Virus record (IMG/VR): IMGVR_UViG_3300021960_000065
Location: 1-64,000 of that record
Source: a virus
DNA: 64,000 bases
Direction: 5' to 3' (one strand)
The notes below the pieces were generated by a model. That model was given only the letters and a program-made list of their open reading frames with translations. It made no database searches and was not told the origin of the DNA. The position numbers and the translations under genes were made by a program. Positions 52,285 to 60,082 of the stretch are shown piece after piece (within the stretch, counting starts at the first letter, position 1; each line of letters starts with the position of its first letter).

Positions 52285-53400
52285 TTATTGCCCCCTATTC
52301 AACAATTGCCAAATGATTTCCATTTCCTCGTTTGATATGCTTGGGTTGTCGTGATCCAAATAGGTGATGTTTGACCCTCGCCTAAAGCAATTGCGACACT
52401 TTAGGCTGTTGGTGAGTGGGTCAATGACCTTATCACATTTGGCGGGGTTGCCGGGCAAAGAAGCAGGGCAAACAGAAGCACCCTCCACCACATTGTCATA
52501 ATTGGTGAAATCAATTGCGGGGTGTTTGCCCAATTCTCTCAAGGGTCGTGACAAATTGTTGAAGTCCGACTTACCGGGTAATGATACCTTGACCGCCAAA
52601 TTTTCAGGGAAGGCATCATCCTCCCAACCCCTCGCATCCAAAAATTGCTGAATAAAGGGTATTTGGCGTGTTGAAAGCCACCCATTGACTGATGGGTTTT
52701 CTTCCATGACATTGGATATGAGAGCCAATTCACCCGCCCCCATTAAGTCGCCCGCTGCCTTGAAACGCACTACGGGTTGGTCTTTTCTTGAACCTCTTTC
52801 AAGCATAGCCGATGGAGTCAAATTGTGAGCAACACCACTTCCAAACGCTTCAGGGTTGTTCAACAATTTGTCCAAATTGTTCCAAATTCGTGCTTGGGGA
52901 CTGTTCAAAGCATATGTTCCTTGGCACGCATAACAATGTCCACAAGCAGTGTTGGGGTCATTGGGTGTTGAATAAACACAGGCTCTTGGCGGAGTGTCAA
53001 AGAATGAAGGGCCGGGCATTTTTCGTGTTTTGCTATACGGGGCGAATTCTCTTGGCTTGAGTCCCGCATCCGCCCCCGTCAAAGAATCCTGCACTTCATC
53101 CCATTCGGGTATTGGGACATTGGCTTCAAGTGGGTAATCCACCACTCTTGGTTGCCCGTTGCTACGCAAATAGGCATCAACGATTTGTGGGTTGTTGATT
53201 ATCCATTCGGTAATGTCCATAGACCTATTCGCTTTTGGGTCAGGCAATTTGCCTCCATAGCGTTTTTCCCACCAAAACATATCGTCGGGATCGCCTAACG
53301 CTTTGATGAGCAGATGGCCCAACGACATGGTTAAGGCATCCGCCATGTGTTTTGCACGCCTCTTCAATTGAAAATCCTTTTTGTTAAGGTTGTCAACCAT
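52285..53400 (-). CDS. GP88-like Cys-rich protein
   Basis: The product has about 371 residues from the ATG at 53400 (M-V-D-N-L-N-K-K); an ATG at 53448 would overlap the divergent chaperonin gene. The layout resembles the phage Gp88 family: T-A-C-G-H-C-Y-A-C-Q-G-T-Y near residue 150, an R-F-K-A-A-G-D-L core near 213 with a following S-T-R-Q-I-P, and a C-terminal set of Cys (S-V-C-P-A-S-L, A-K-C-D-K, K-C-R-N-C). The biochemical role of Gp88 proteins is unknown to me; the Cys pattern suggests metal or cluster binding. The gene stands back to back with the thermosome gene. Confidence 0.6.
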   Translation of the reverse strand: MVDNLNKKDFQLKRRAKHMADALTMSLGHLLIKALGDPDDMFWWEKRYGGKLPDPKANRSMDITEWIINNPQIVDAYLRSNGQPRVVDYPLEANVPIPEWDEVQDSLTGADAGLKPREFAPYSKTRKMPGPSFFDTPPRACVYSTPNDPNTACGHCYACQGTYALNSPQARIWNNLDKLLNNPEAFGSGVAHNLTPSAMLERGSRKDQPVVRFKAAGDLMGAGELALISNVMEENPSVNGWLSTRQIPFIQQFLDARGWEDDAFPENLAVKVSLPGKSDFNNLSRPLRELGKHPAIDFTNYDNVVEGASVCPASLPGNPAKCDKVIDPLTNSLKCRNCFRRGSNITYLDHDNPSISNEEMEIIWQLLNRGQ

Positions 53401-53437
53401 CACAGGGTTAATATGCTTGGTTTGTGTGGCGGTGAAC
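53401..53437 (+). promoter_or_regulatory. Candidate promoter of the thermosome gene
   Basis: The 37-bp gap between the divergent starts holds TTAATATGCTTG at 53408-53419. Its AT-rich core is about 25-30 bases from the ATGs at 53438 and 53441, the usual distance from an archaeal TATA box to the start site, so the message could be leaderless. A near copy, with 11 of 12 bases equal, is in the tandem repeats upstream of the ribbon-helix-helix gene, so control by that regulator is possible. This is inferred from sequence only. Confidence 0.35.
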
Positions 53438-53440
53438 ATG

Positions 53441-55009
53441 ATGCCCAACGGTCAAGCACCCGTATTCATTTTGCGTGAAGGAACAGAAAGAAGTCATGGT
53501 CGTGTAGCCCAATCCAACAATATCGCTGCGGCACGAGCCGTTGCCGATGCTGTGCGTTCAACGCTTGGGCCGAAGGGCATGGACAAAATGCTCGTTGATG
53601 AGGGCGGTGATGTCATCATCACAAACGATGGGGCTACAATCCTTCGTGAAATGGACATTGAACACCCCGCAGCGAAGATGATTATTGAAGTGTCAAAGAC
53701 TCAAGAGCAGGAGTGTTATGACGGCACTACAACGGCAGTTATCCTCTCAGGTGAATTGTTGAAGAAGTCGGAGGAATTGATTTCACAAAACATCCACCCA
53801 ACCACCATTTGCGACACATTCCGTAAAGTCGGAACGGAATTGAATGCGATGATTGACGACTTGGCGTTTGACGGTGATGCTGATGCTCTTTTGAGCGTGG
53901 CTCAAACCTCGCTCACGGGCAAATCCGCAGGTTCAATCAAGGAATTCTTGGGTCGCATTTGCGTTGATGCTGTCGCACGCCTCTCAGCGAGTGGTCGTGT
54001 GGACTTGAATGAAATCATGGTCGTCAAGGCTGTCGGTGGCGAGGCTATTGACAGTCGCTTGGTTTCATCAGTGGTTCTTGACAAAGAACGCTGTCACCCC
54101 AATATGCCCATTTCAGTCACCTCACCGAAGGTTTTGCTTTACAACAATTCCCTGATGGTGCAAACCACTGAAATGGATGCCAACATCCAAATCACCGACC
54201 CCAATCAAATCACCGCATTCCTTGAGCAAGAAGAGGAATTCCTTCGCAACCTCGTTAATGACATTGTGTCAAGCGGTGCAAAGGTGGTCGTTTGCCAAAA
54301 GGAAATTGATGATTTGGCAAAGCATTACCTTGCCAAAGCGGGTGTTCTCGCTGTTGAAAAAGTCCCCAAGTCCGACATTGAGGCTTTGTCACGAACCACA
54401 GGGGCTTCAATCCTGAATAACCTTGAGGATGTGCGGGCAGGAGAGGATGTTTTGGGCGAATGTGGCTTGGTTGAGGAAAAGAAAATCGGTGAATTGCCGA
54501 TGGTTTTCTTTGAAGATCCTGCAAACGCTGTGCCTGTCACTCTCATCCTTCGTGGTGGGACTGTTCCTTTCGTTGAGGAAATTGAGCGTGCCTTTGACGA
54601 TGCCGTTGGTGTCGTGTCCGTTGCTCACGAGGATGGCAAAGTGCTAACGGGTGGCGGGTCTGTTTTCGCTGCGCTTTCGCACAAATTGCACGACTTGGCT
54701 CAAACCCAACATGGTCGTGAGCGTATGGCGACTGAGGCGTTTGCCGAAGCGTTGCTTGTTGTTCCTCGCACGCTCGTGGAGAACGCAGGGCTTGACCCCG
54801 TTGATGAAATGATGACACTACGCACCCACCACGCATCAAACGACAACACCGCATACGGTGTTAATGTCTTTGAGGGTGGTTTGGCGGATATGGCTGAGGC
54901 AGGAGTCTTTGAGCCAAAGCGTGTGGTTGCTCAAGCAATCAAGTCAGCGGTTGAAACCGCTATTATGATTCTCCGCATTGACGATGTGATTTCATCAAAG
55001 AAGGCTTAG
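53441..55009 (+). CDS. Group II chaperonin (thermosome subunit)
   Basis: The product has 522 residues from the ATG at 53441 (the ATG at 53438 adds one; the frame to 53381 has an unlikely leader). It carries the group II signatures: [14 protein letters not shown] near residue 40, [13 protein letters not shown] near 60, D-G-T-T-T-A-V near 92, and T-G-G-G-S-V-F near 383, where hosts usually have G-G-G-A. The end is [10 protein letters not shown], without the Gly/Met tail common in hosts. It should form ATP-driven double rings that fold proteins, perhaps the large virion proteins. It is the only plus-strand gene here, and its end overlaps the opposing gene by 15 bases. Confidence 0.93.
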   Translation: MPNGQAPVFILREGTERSHGRVAQSNNIAAARAVADAVRSTLGPKGMDKMLVDEGGDVIITNDGATILREMDIEHPAAKMIIEVSKTQEQECYDGTTTAVILSGELLKKSEELISQNIHPTTICDTFRKVGTELNAMIDDLAFDGDADALLSVAQTSLTGKSAGSIKEFLGRICVDAVARLSASGRVDLNEIMVVKAVGGEAIDSRLVSSVVLDKERCHPNMPISVTSPKVLLYNNSLMVQTTEMDANIQITDPNQITAFLEQEEEFLRNLVNDIVSSGAKVVVCQKEIDDLAKHYLAKAGVLAVEKVPKSDIEALSRTTGASILNNLEDVRAGEDVLGECGLVEEKKIGELPMVFFEDPANAVPVTLILRGGTVPFVEEIERAFDDAVGVVSVAHEDGKVLTGGGSVFAALSHKLHDLAQTQHGRERMATEAFAEALLVVPRTLVENAGLDPVDEMMTLRTHHASNDNTAYGVNVFEGGLADMAEAGVFEPKRVVAQAIKSAVETAIMILRIDDVISSKKA

Positions 55010-56230
55010 AACATCCTTTGGGTGCATTGGTTCAGGCGAAAAGTGCCGTTGCTCAAGCAATTGCGAAAGGTGTTCACGCGCCATAGGTTTGTCACCAAGC
55101 GTGTAGGTATCAATTGACCCTGTTCTGTGCATAGGATCGTAGCGTTGAGTCCATTCCATCAATTGTGCTTGTTTTTCAGGTGGGACATTCAAATCCCATT
55201 TTTCATAAGCATCCATCATGCCCGGTGTGTTCACGAATTGGTTTGTTTCTTGGACATTCATACCTTGTCGTGTGCTGTCACGATTGACAAACGCCCCAAG
55301 GTTCTCCATCAGTCTTTTGTGTGCTGCATCGGCAGCATCACTCCTTGCGTCTTTCAATGACCCCAAAGTGCCATAATGCTCAATTAGGGCAGGAAGAACC
55401 CGTTCACTATACAGCCCTTGACCTTGATAGCCGTCATCAATGTTCGCATGAACAATCGGAATGGGTTGGTTGGTGTAAGGTTCGGTGAATAGTGAATAGG
55501 CCGTTGTGTGAGGTTCATTTTTTTGATATGGTCTTAACTCCCCATCAGCATCCAATCGTGACTCAATGAATCTGTTAAATTGGGTTGGCAATTGTGGGCG
55601 TGGGAGGTCAATAGCGAAACGCCCCACTTCAAATGGCTTAGGGAGGCTTGTGTCAAACAACGCCCATTGGTCTTTGTTTGGGAGTTTTGCACTCAAAGGA
55701 CTCCCAACGAGCGAATAACCTGACTCATCGTATTTTTCAATGCCGTCATCCTCATCCTGTGATTCCATGTGTTGTTGATTCATTTGTCGTATTTGTTCCA
55801 TCATTTGAGCATAATTCTCGTCAAACATTGGGTTTTCATAAGTCAAAACACCGGGACTACGCTCGTTTTCCACAGCGTCGGGCCAAATGTCCTGTGGCGG
55901 TATGGGTTCGCTTGACACAAATGATGCCTGTTCGCCCACTTGGTTAGGATCGTAGCCTAACATAGCGAGCATCATAGGACTGTGATCAGCACCGGGTGTC
56001 ATTCGTGGGTCGCCCTCATCACGCCAAAACGGAATGACGGACACATGGGGGCTTTGCCTGTTGGTGAATGAAATCCACCTGCGTGCAATTTCAGGGTCAA
56101 GGGAGGCATAAACCTCGCCAAAATTGCTACGAATACCTTCACGCAGGATAGGGTCAAGGTTCTCCGAGGGTGTTGCGTGGTAATACATGGGCATTTTCAC
56201 AATAGCCCAAGCGGAGTCAAATGCACTCAT
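54995..56230 (-). CDS. Tagged ADP-ribosyltransferase-like and acetyltransferase-like fusion
   Basis: The product has 411 residues from the ATG at 56230 after GAGGGATGA. The N-terminal tag is S-A-F-D-S-A-W-A-I-V-K. Next comes an ADP-ribosyltransferase-like region: M-Y-Y-H-A-T-P-S-E-N-L with His18, I-L-R-E-G-I, V-Y-A-S-L-D-P-E-I-A, and S-S-E-P-I-P-P-Q-D-I with Glu108, the order of H-Y-E type enzymes. Residues 250-330 look like a GNAT acetyltransferase, with D-D-G-Y-Q-G-Q-G-L-Y-S-E-R as the cofactor loop. So one protein may carry two modifying activities. The gene ends inside the thermosome gene on the other strand. Confidence 0.65.
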   Translation of the reverse strand: MSAFDSAWAIVKMPMYYHATPSENLDPILREGIRSNFGEVYASLDPEIARRWISFTNRQSPHVSVIPFWRDEGDPRMTPGADHSPMMLAMLGYDPNQVGEQASFVSSEPIPPQDIWPDAVENERSPGVLTYENPMFDENYAQMMEQIRQMNQQHMESQDEDDGIEKYDESGYSLVGSPLSAKLPNKDQWALFDTSLPKPFEVGRFAIDLPRPQLPTQFNRFIESRLDADGELRPYQKNEPHTTAYSLFTEPYTNQPIPIVHANIDDGYQGQGLYSERVLPALIEHYGTLGSLKDARSDAADAAHKRLMENLGAFVNRDSTRQGMNVQETNQFVNTPGMMDAYEKWDLNVPPEKQAQLMEWTQRYDPMHRTGSIDTYTLGDKPMAREHLSQLLEQRHFSPEPMHPKDVLSLL

Positions 56231-56784
56231 GCTTCATCCCTCCACAAATCATCACGAATGGGCCAAGAAGGTTCATCCATCCGATTCCACACCGACTGTG
56301 GATTTTCACCCAATGCGTTAGTCCAAAGCCCCCTTGACGCATCACTTAGTGAATTGGATGGTGTGAGGGGTCGTTTCATGTATTCGTTGAGAATCGCCGC
56401 CGCCATGTCATACATCGCTGTTCCATATCCCCTTCTTCTAACCTGATGTGGGACAAATGAATGATAGGGCCAAAAAGACTGACCTTGTTTTCGTTGTTCA
56501 CCCGTTGTGAAGATTGACATTGGGAGGTCATTGAGTGCCAATCTCCCCAATACATATTCTTCGGGATTAGGGTGATGGATTTCAACAAGCATTCGGGTTG
56601 CATCATCAATCCTATCATCAAAATTTTCACTATTTGGTGTTGCCGTCATTCGGAATGAATCATTCGTTATGGGATCTTCAAAGTCAGCATGAAATTCATC
56701 ACCTTCTCGCCTAAGCGAATTGGGAACAATGGGCATTTTCACGATAGCCCATGCTGAATCAAACGCCTCGCAAAATGTCATCAT
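56227..56784 (-). CDS. Tagged GNAT acetyltransferase-like protein
   Basis: The product has 185 residues from the ATG at 56784, or 56781, behind AAGGAGGTGG. The tag reads E-A-F-D-S-A-W-A-I-V-K-M-P at 6-18. The acetyl-CoA loop is R-R-R-G-Y-G-T-A-M at 116-124, followed by the helix Y-D-M-A-A-A-I-L. The middle is beta-rich. The gene has a clear paralog at 62858-63400: both share K-M-P-I-V-P, E-G-D-E, R-R-R-G-Y-x-T-A, Y-D-M and a final S-W-x-x-R-D-D-L. The substrate is unknown. As a tagged enzyme it may be delivered into the host cell. Confidence 0.65.
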   Translation of the reverse strand: MMTFCEAFDSAWAIVKMPIVPNSLRREGDEFHADFEDPITNDSFRMTATPNSENFDDRIDDATRMLVEIHHPNPEEYVLGRLALNDLPMSIFTTGEQRKQGQSFWPYHSFVPHQVRRRGYGTAMYDMAAAILNEYMKRPLTPSNSLSDASRGLWTNALGENPQSVWNRMDEPSWPIRDDLWRDEA

Positions 56785-57568
56785 ACCACCTCCTTAATTG
56801 AGAAGCCTTTTCACTAAGTCTGTTCGTGTAGGTGAAAACGGCCTGAATTTCTTCTTTGTTCGCATTGTCCCAATCAATGCTATCCTCTAAACGGTCTATT
56901 TCAGCCCGCAATTCGTCTATTTTTCCTAACCTTTCCATTTCGCTTTTGGCATTCATTCTCGCACGATTGCCCATAATTTGTGCTTGTTCGTAGGGGTCTT
57001 TGACTCCTTTAATAGCCGTAGCGATTTCTTTGATTTTTTGCATACGGGGTGTTTGAGGATTTTCCACATACCCTTCTTCATTGACACTTGGGTGACTATA
57101 CAAAGCCCTCAATTTAGCCATGAAATTGGGGTGCTTTGTGTCAGCCTCGTGTTCAGCGGTATATGCGGGGTATTCGTGTCCTTGTGGCTGTTGTCCGTAA
57201 AGACGCTGTAATCGTGGTTCAGCCCAATGCACTGCTTGGTGAGTGGCTTCATGGAGTCCGACAGCACCCGTGTGATACATCAAATCCTTCTCCTGTTCTT
57301 CTGTTAGTGAATCAACACCGTCAGGAAATTGCCTTCCAAAGTGAACAGCAGGGTTTAGCACCGCATAACTTGATGGGCGGTCAAAAGGCGGTGGCCCTCC
57401 AATCGTCGGTTGTCGCAATATAGCACCTCCACTTGCGTTTTGATTGTCCTCATCAAATGTGAAGTCCATTGGGCCAAAACCACCCTCGGCATAAGGAAAA
57501 CCCCTAATGTATTCTGTGTGTGAAATGCTCGCCTTCAACAGCGACCAAACGGTTTCAAACGGGTTCAT
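56759..57568 (-). CDS. Tagged zincin (HExxH) protein
   Basis: The product has 269 residues from the ATG at 57568 after GAGGTGG. The tag is N-P-F-E-T-V-W-S-L-L-K at 2-12. Residues 104-112 read V-G-L-H-E-A-T-H-Q, a zinc-binding HExxH site, and G-H-E-Y-P-A-Y-T-A-E lies 20 residues further, offering a third ligand. The C-terminal 100 residues form a coiled coil (I-D-E-L-R-A-E-I-D-R-L-E-D-S-I). It shares the motif pair with the larger protein at 48603-50768. A protease role fits, but the target is unknown. A structural use of the fold cannot be excluded. Confidence 0.6.
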   Translation of the reverse strand: MNPFETVWSLLKASISHTEYIRGFPYAEGGFGPMDFTFDEDNQNASGGAILRQPTIGGPPPFDRPSSYAVLNPAVHFGRQFPDGVDSLTEEQEKDLMYHTGAVGLHEATHQAVHWAEPRLQRLYGQQPQGHEYPAYTAEHEADTKHPNFMAKLRALYSHPSVNEEGYVENPQTPRMQKIKEIATAIKGVKDPYEQAQIMGNRARMNAKSEMERLGKIDELRAEIDRLEDSIDWDNANKEEIQAVFTYTNRLSEKASQLRRWYDDILRGV

Positions 57569-58328
57569 TTTCTTCCACCTCGTCAGTAGCGTAAGTCGCC
57601 AAGTAATTGGCGCGAAGCCAATTGTTCAATTCTTGAGGCGTGGTTCTCACCTGCCCCATACCGTGTAAAATTTTGTGCTGTCGCAACAATTCCCTTTGTT
57701 GCTCATCGGTCATGGTTTGTAAATGGCCGAAATCCCACATCATCCGATCTATCCAATCGTAGCGTTGCATAGAAGCATCACGCCAATTTTTCAAGCGAGT
57801 AGCCAATTCATTCAATTCTTCCTCCCCCAACCTTCGCATTGTGTGTGGGGGGACATCTCCTTTAGTGCGCCATTGAATCGTGTGTTCGGGATAGGCATAG
57901 TGTGTCAATTCACCTGAGTCGTATTCATCTCGTTGCCATTTGGGTTCTTTAATCCACTCAGGGGCATCGGGATGGTTTTCATCAATTTCAAAAATATCTG
58001 AACCGTAGGCACGAGCCTGATTGAAAGCACCGAGCATTCCCGCAGGTGCTTGAAGGGTTTCTCTCTCGGTTGGCCCTGCGGCGTATTTCCAAGTGTCGCC
58101 CAACATCATCCGTTCCCAATCCTCTTCGCTGTAATCACGCAAAAATCGTTCTTTGATTTGTTCAATGGGCCAATCATAGTCCTCGTTCCTGCGACTGTCA
58201 TAGACATATTCCTGTAAATCCGCCGCTTCATCGCCAACATTCAAGCCCTCACGCTCAACATCGTCACCCCAATAAGTGCCGTGATAAAGGGCTTTCATAA
58301 TAACCCATGCGGAGTCAAAGGCGTTCAT
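57555..58328 (-). CDS. Tagged ADP-ribosyltransferase-like protein
   Basis: The product has 257 residues from the ATG at 58328, chosen because it overlaps the previous stop (TGATG); the longer frame overlaps a real gene. The tag is N-A-F-D-S-A-W-V-I-M-K. It is followed by L-Y-H-G-T-Y-W-G-D-D with the Y-H-G-T of H-Y-E type ADP-ribosyltransferases, then R-A-Y-G-S-D-I-F-E-I-D near residue 115 and a G-D-V-P-P-H-T-M strand near 165, the usual position for the catalytic Glu region, though the Glu itself is not evident. The C-terminus is helical. It may be active or degenerate. Confidence 0.55.
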   Translation of the reverse strand: MNAFDSAWVIMKALYHGTYWGDDVEREGLNVGDEAADLQEYVYDSRRNEDYDWPIEQIKERFLRDYSEEDWERMMLGDTWKYAAGPTERETLQAPAGMLGAFNQARAYGSDIFEIDENHPDAPEWIKEPKWQRDEYDSGELTHYAYPEHTIQWRTKGDVPPHTMRRLGEEELNELATRLKNWRDASMQRYDWIDRMMWDFGHLQTMTDEQQRELLRQHKILHGMGQVRTTPQELNNWLRANYLATYATDEVEENEPV

Positions 58329-59260
58329 CACGCAACCCTCCAATGTAGGTTGTCTTGAAACTCGCTGAACGCCCCCGTTGGGTCGTTTGCTTCTTCCCAC
58401 CGTCCGTCAAATTGACGCAATTCTGTCATGGGAATGTCCTGTGCGCTCAAACCTTTCGGCAAATCGGGGATAAGACGACCCATGCCGGGAACCAATTCAC
58501 GCCCAAAGAAAAACGAGGGAGGCACAGCATCACGCCTTCGCCCAAAGGATGCAGGAATACCATACCCACCTGTCGCTTTGCGGTGTTCTTCATTCATGTT
58601 GTAATCAAAGGATTCGGGGTATTCCTCCGCTAAATGGGGCAATTGAGCATATCTGTTGGAGGTTAAGCCCATCAAACGCCTCATGTCCTCTCCGTATATC
58701 ATGTCCTCATCATAATTGAATTGGGGTTTTCGCAATTTGCGATCATAACCACTTGACACCATGTAAGCGGGAATGTAGGGTGCGCCCATCGTCCTTAACG
58801 CTTCAACACGGTGGTTGCCCTCTCCAATGCCCCATCCCGATGGGGTGAAGTGCAATTGGGGGATGGCTACATTACCAACAGCATCCAACCCTGCCGCCGC
58901 TTTGTCGTAGCGTTTTCTGCCTTCTTCTATTACATCAAGTCCCTTTTCTTCATCAGAACGGCGTTTCCACCATTCCGAATCACGACCTAACATTCCATGT
59001 TCCATTATGCTCTCCATCAATTCTTCAATGCGCTGTTTGCCGTAATCTCCCCCGTAAGTGCTTGAAGGCAAAACCTCCTGCCAATGCCTCGTGGGGGGCA
59101 ACATTTCAGTCGGCACAAAATCCAACGGGGATGAAGAACCCGCATACCTGCGTTTGTTCTTACCTCGTCCACCTAACACTTCATAGAGAGGGGCATAGAT
59201 TTCCTCCCACATCCCCTCATCAATTTTGATGATTGCCCATGCGGTGTCAAAAGCGGTCAT
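58328..59260 (-). CDS. Tagged ParB/sulfiredoxin-like protein
   Basis: The product has 310 residues from the ATG at 59260, with GGAGAGGTGATT in front. The tag is T-A-F-D-T-A-W-A-I-I-K. A ParB-like core is visible near residues 145-180: V-A-I-P-Q-L-H-F, then G-I-G-E-G-N-H-R-V-E-A-L-R-T-M-G-A-P-Y-I-P, matching the E-G-x-x-R-x-x-A box that binds nucleotide in ParB and sulfiredoxin folds. The rest, with a basic central region and R-R-D-A-V-P-P-S-F-F-F-G, is not recognised. It may act on DNA or protein with a nucleotide cofactor. The role in the array is unknown. Confidence 0.6.
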   Translation of the reverse strand: MTAFDTAWAIIKIDEGMWEEIYAPLYEVLGGRGKNKRRYAGSSSPLDFVPTEMLPPTRHWQEVLPSSTYGGDYGKQRIEELMESIMEHGMLGRDSEWWKRRSDEEKGLDVIEEGRKRYDKAAAGLDAVGNVAIPQLHFTPSGWGIGEGNHRVEALRTMGAPYIPAYMVSSGYDRKLRKPQFNYDEDMIYGEDMRRLMGLTSNRYAQLPHLAEEYPESFDYNMNEEHRKATGGYGIPASFGRRRDAVPPSFFFGRELVPGMGRLIPDLPKGLSAQDIPMTELRQFDGRWEEANDPTGAFSEFQDNLHWRVA

Positions 59261-59976
59261 GCAATCACCTCTCCACCAATTTCGCTCATCAGTGTTTCCA
59301 TATTTGTGTTGGGAAACGCTGCCCCATACGGTGTAATAACGGATAATTCGCCCACGACACGAGAATCATCAGGAATGAGCATACGCACACCATGTGACGG
59401 ATGGTCGTTTTTATCCTGTTGTTGTGTCAAAACGAAGCCACCAAATTTGTTGGGTATTCGCTTACCGTCTTTGTCGTAATCGTAGGGCCAATAGGAAGCC
59501 AACGGTGCGGGCTGTCCTTCTTGATTAAGCACCACAGGATTGCCACGCTTATCGTATTCAATATCGTAATCCATCAAATCCTGTGGATTTGCTTGATTAA
59601 AGAGCATTTGATCAATAATCTCACGGCTTGTCATACCCTGCACGAACCCGTGTTTGTTGCGACGACCCTCATTCCAAGCCCTCGCTTGATCGTTTCTTTT
59701 GATGTTAAATTCAGCAAAGGCATCCATTGGGATGGTGGATGAAGTGGCGAGAGTGGTGTAGTCACGCATTTTGCCGTCAGGCTTTCGCAATTTCGCTTGA
59801 AGGGACATCATGGGGCGTTCTTTCCAATAATTACGCAGGTTTCGGAATGAACGGATAGGTTGCTCGCCCTCAAGCAAGGTGTGTTGCTTTTCACCCAACC
59901 ACCTCTCCCCTTCAGGAGTCATAGTGGGTGCTTCGTAGCCTTTTACCACCAACCACCCGGTGTCAAACGGGGTCAT
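59257..59976 (-). CDS. Tagged protein, unknown
   Basis: The product has 239 residues from the ATG at 59976. The tag is T-P-F-D-T-G-W-L-V-V-K. A helical N-terminus follows (G-E-R-W-L-G-E-K-Q-H-T-L-L-E-G), with a middle region containing E-Y-D-K-R-G-N-P-V-V-L-N-Q-E-G-Q and Y-D-K-D-G-K-R-I-P. The C-terminus has V-V-G-E-L-S-V-I-T-P-Y-G. The sequence is mixed alpha/beta and resembles nothing I can name. It is part of the tagged cassette array. Confidence 0.5.
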   Translation of the reverse strand: MTPFDTGWLVVKGYEAPTMTPEGERWLGEKQHTLLEGEQPIRSFRNLRNYWKERPMMSLQAKLRKPDGKMRDYTTLATSSTIPMDAFAEFNIKRNDQARAWNEGRRNKHGFVQGMTSREIIDQMLFNQANPQDLMDYDIEYDKRGNPVVLNQEGQPAPLASYWPYDYDKDGKRIPNKFGGFVLTQQQDKNDHPSHGVRMLIPDDSRVVGELSVITPYGAAFPNTNMETLMSEIGGEVIA

Positions 59977-60082
59977 TTTTCTTTACCCCCGTCACCATGC
60001 ACTTCTTGGTCTTAGCCTCACGCTCATCCAAACGCTTGCTGTGATAGTCAAACCACTCATCAAGCAATTTACAGCGCGTCAT
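59963..60082 (-). CDS. Small charged ORF, 39 residues
   Basis: An ATG at 60082 overlaps the HMG-CoA lyase stop (TGATG) and the frame ends at 59963-59965, inside the start of the next gene. The product (M-T-R-C-K-L-L-D-E-W-F-D-Y-H) is helical and charged, with two Cys (C4 and C28). It fills the space between lyase and the tagged gene, keeping the tight overlap style of the genome, so it is probably translated. It has no tag. Its function is unknown, and it could be a remnant that arrived with the lyase gene. Confidence 0.45.
   Translation of the reverse strand: MTRCKLLDEWFDYHSKRLDEREAKTKKCMVTGVKKNDPV

Noticed and set aside
53381-53440. Longer N-terminus for the thermosome
   Set aside because: The extra residues are hydrophobic and unlike chaperonin starts, and would overlap the divergent gene; the ATG pair at 53438/53441 fits the family.
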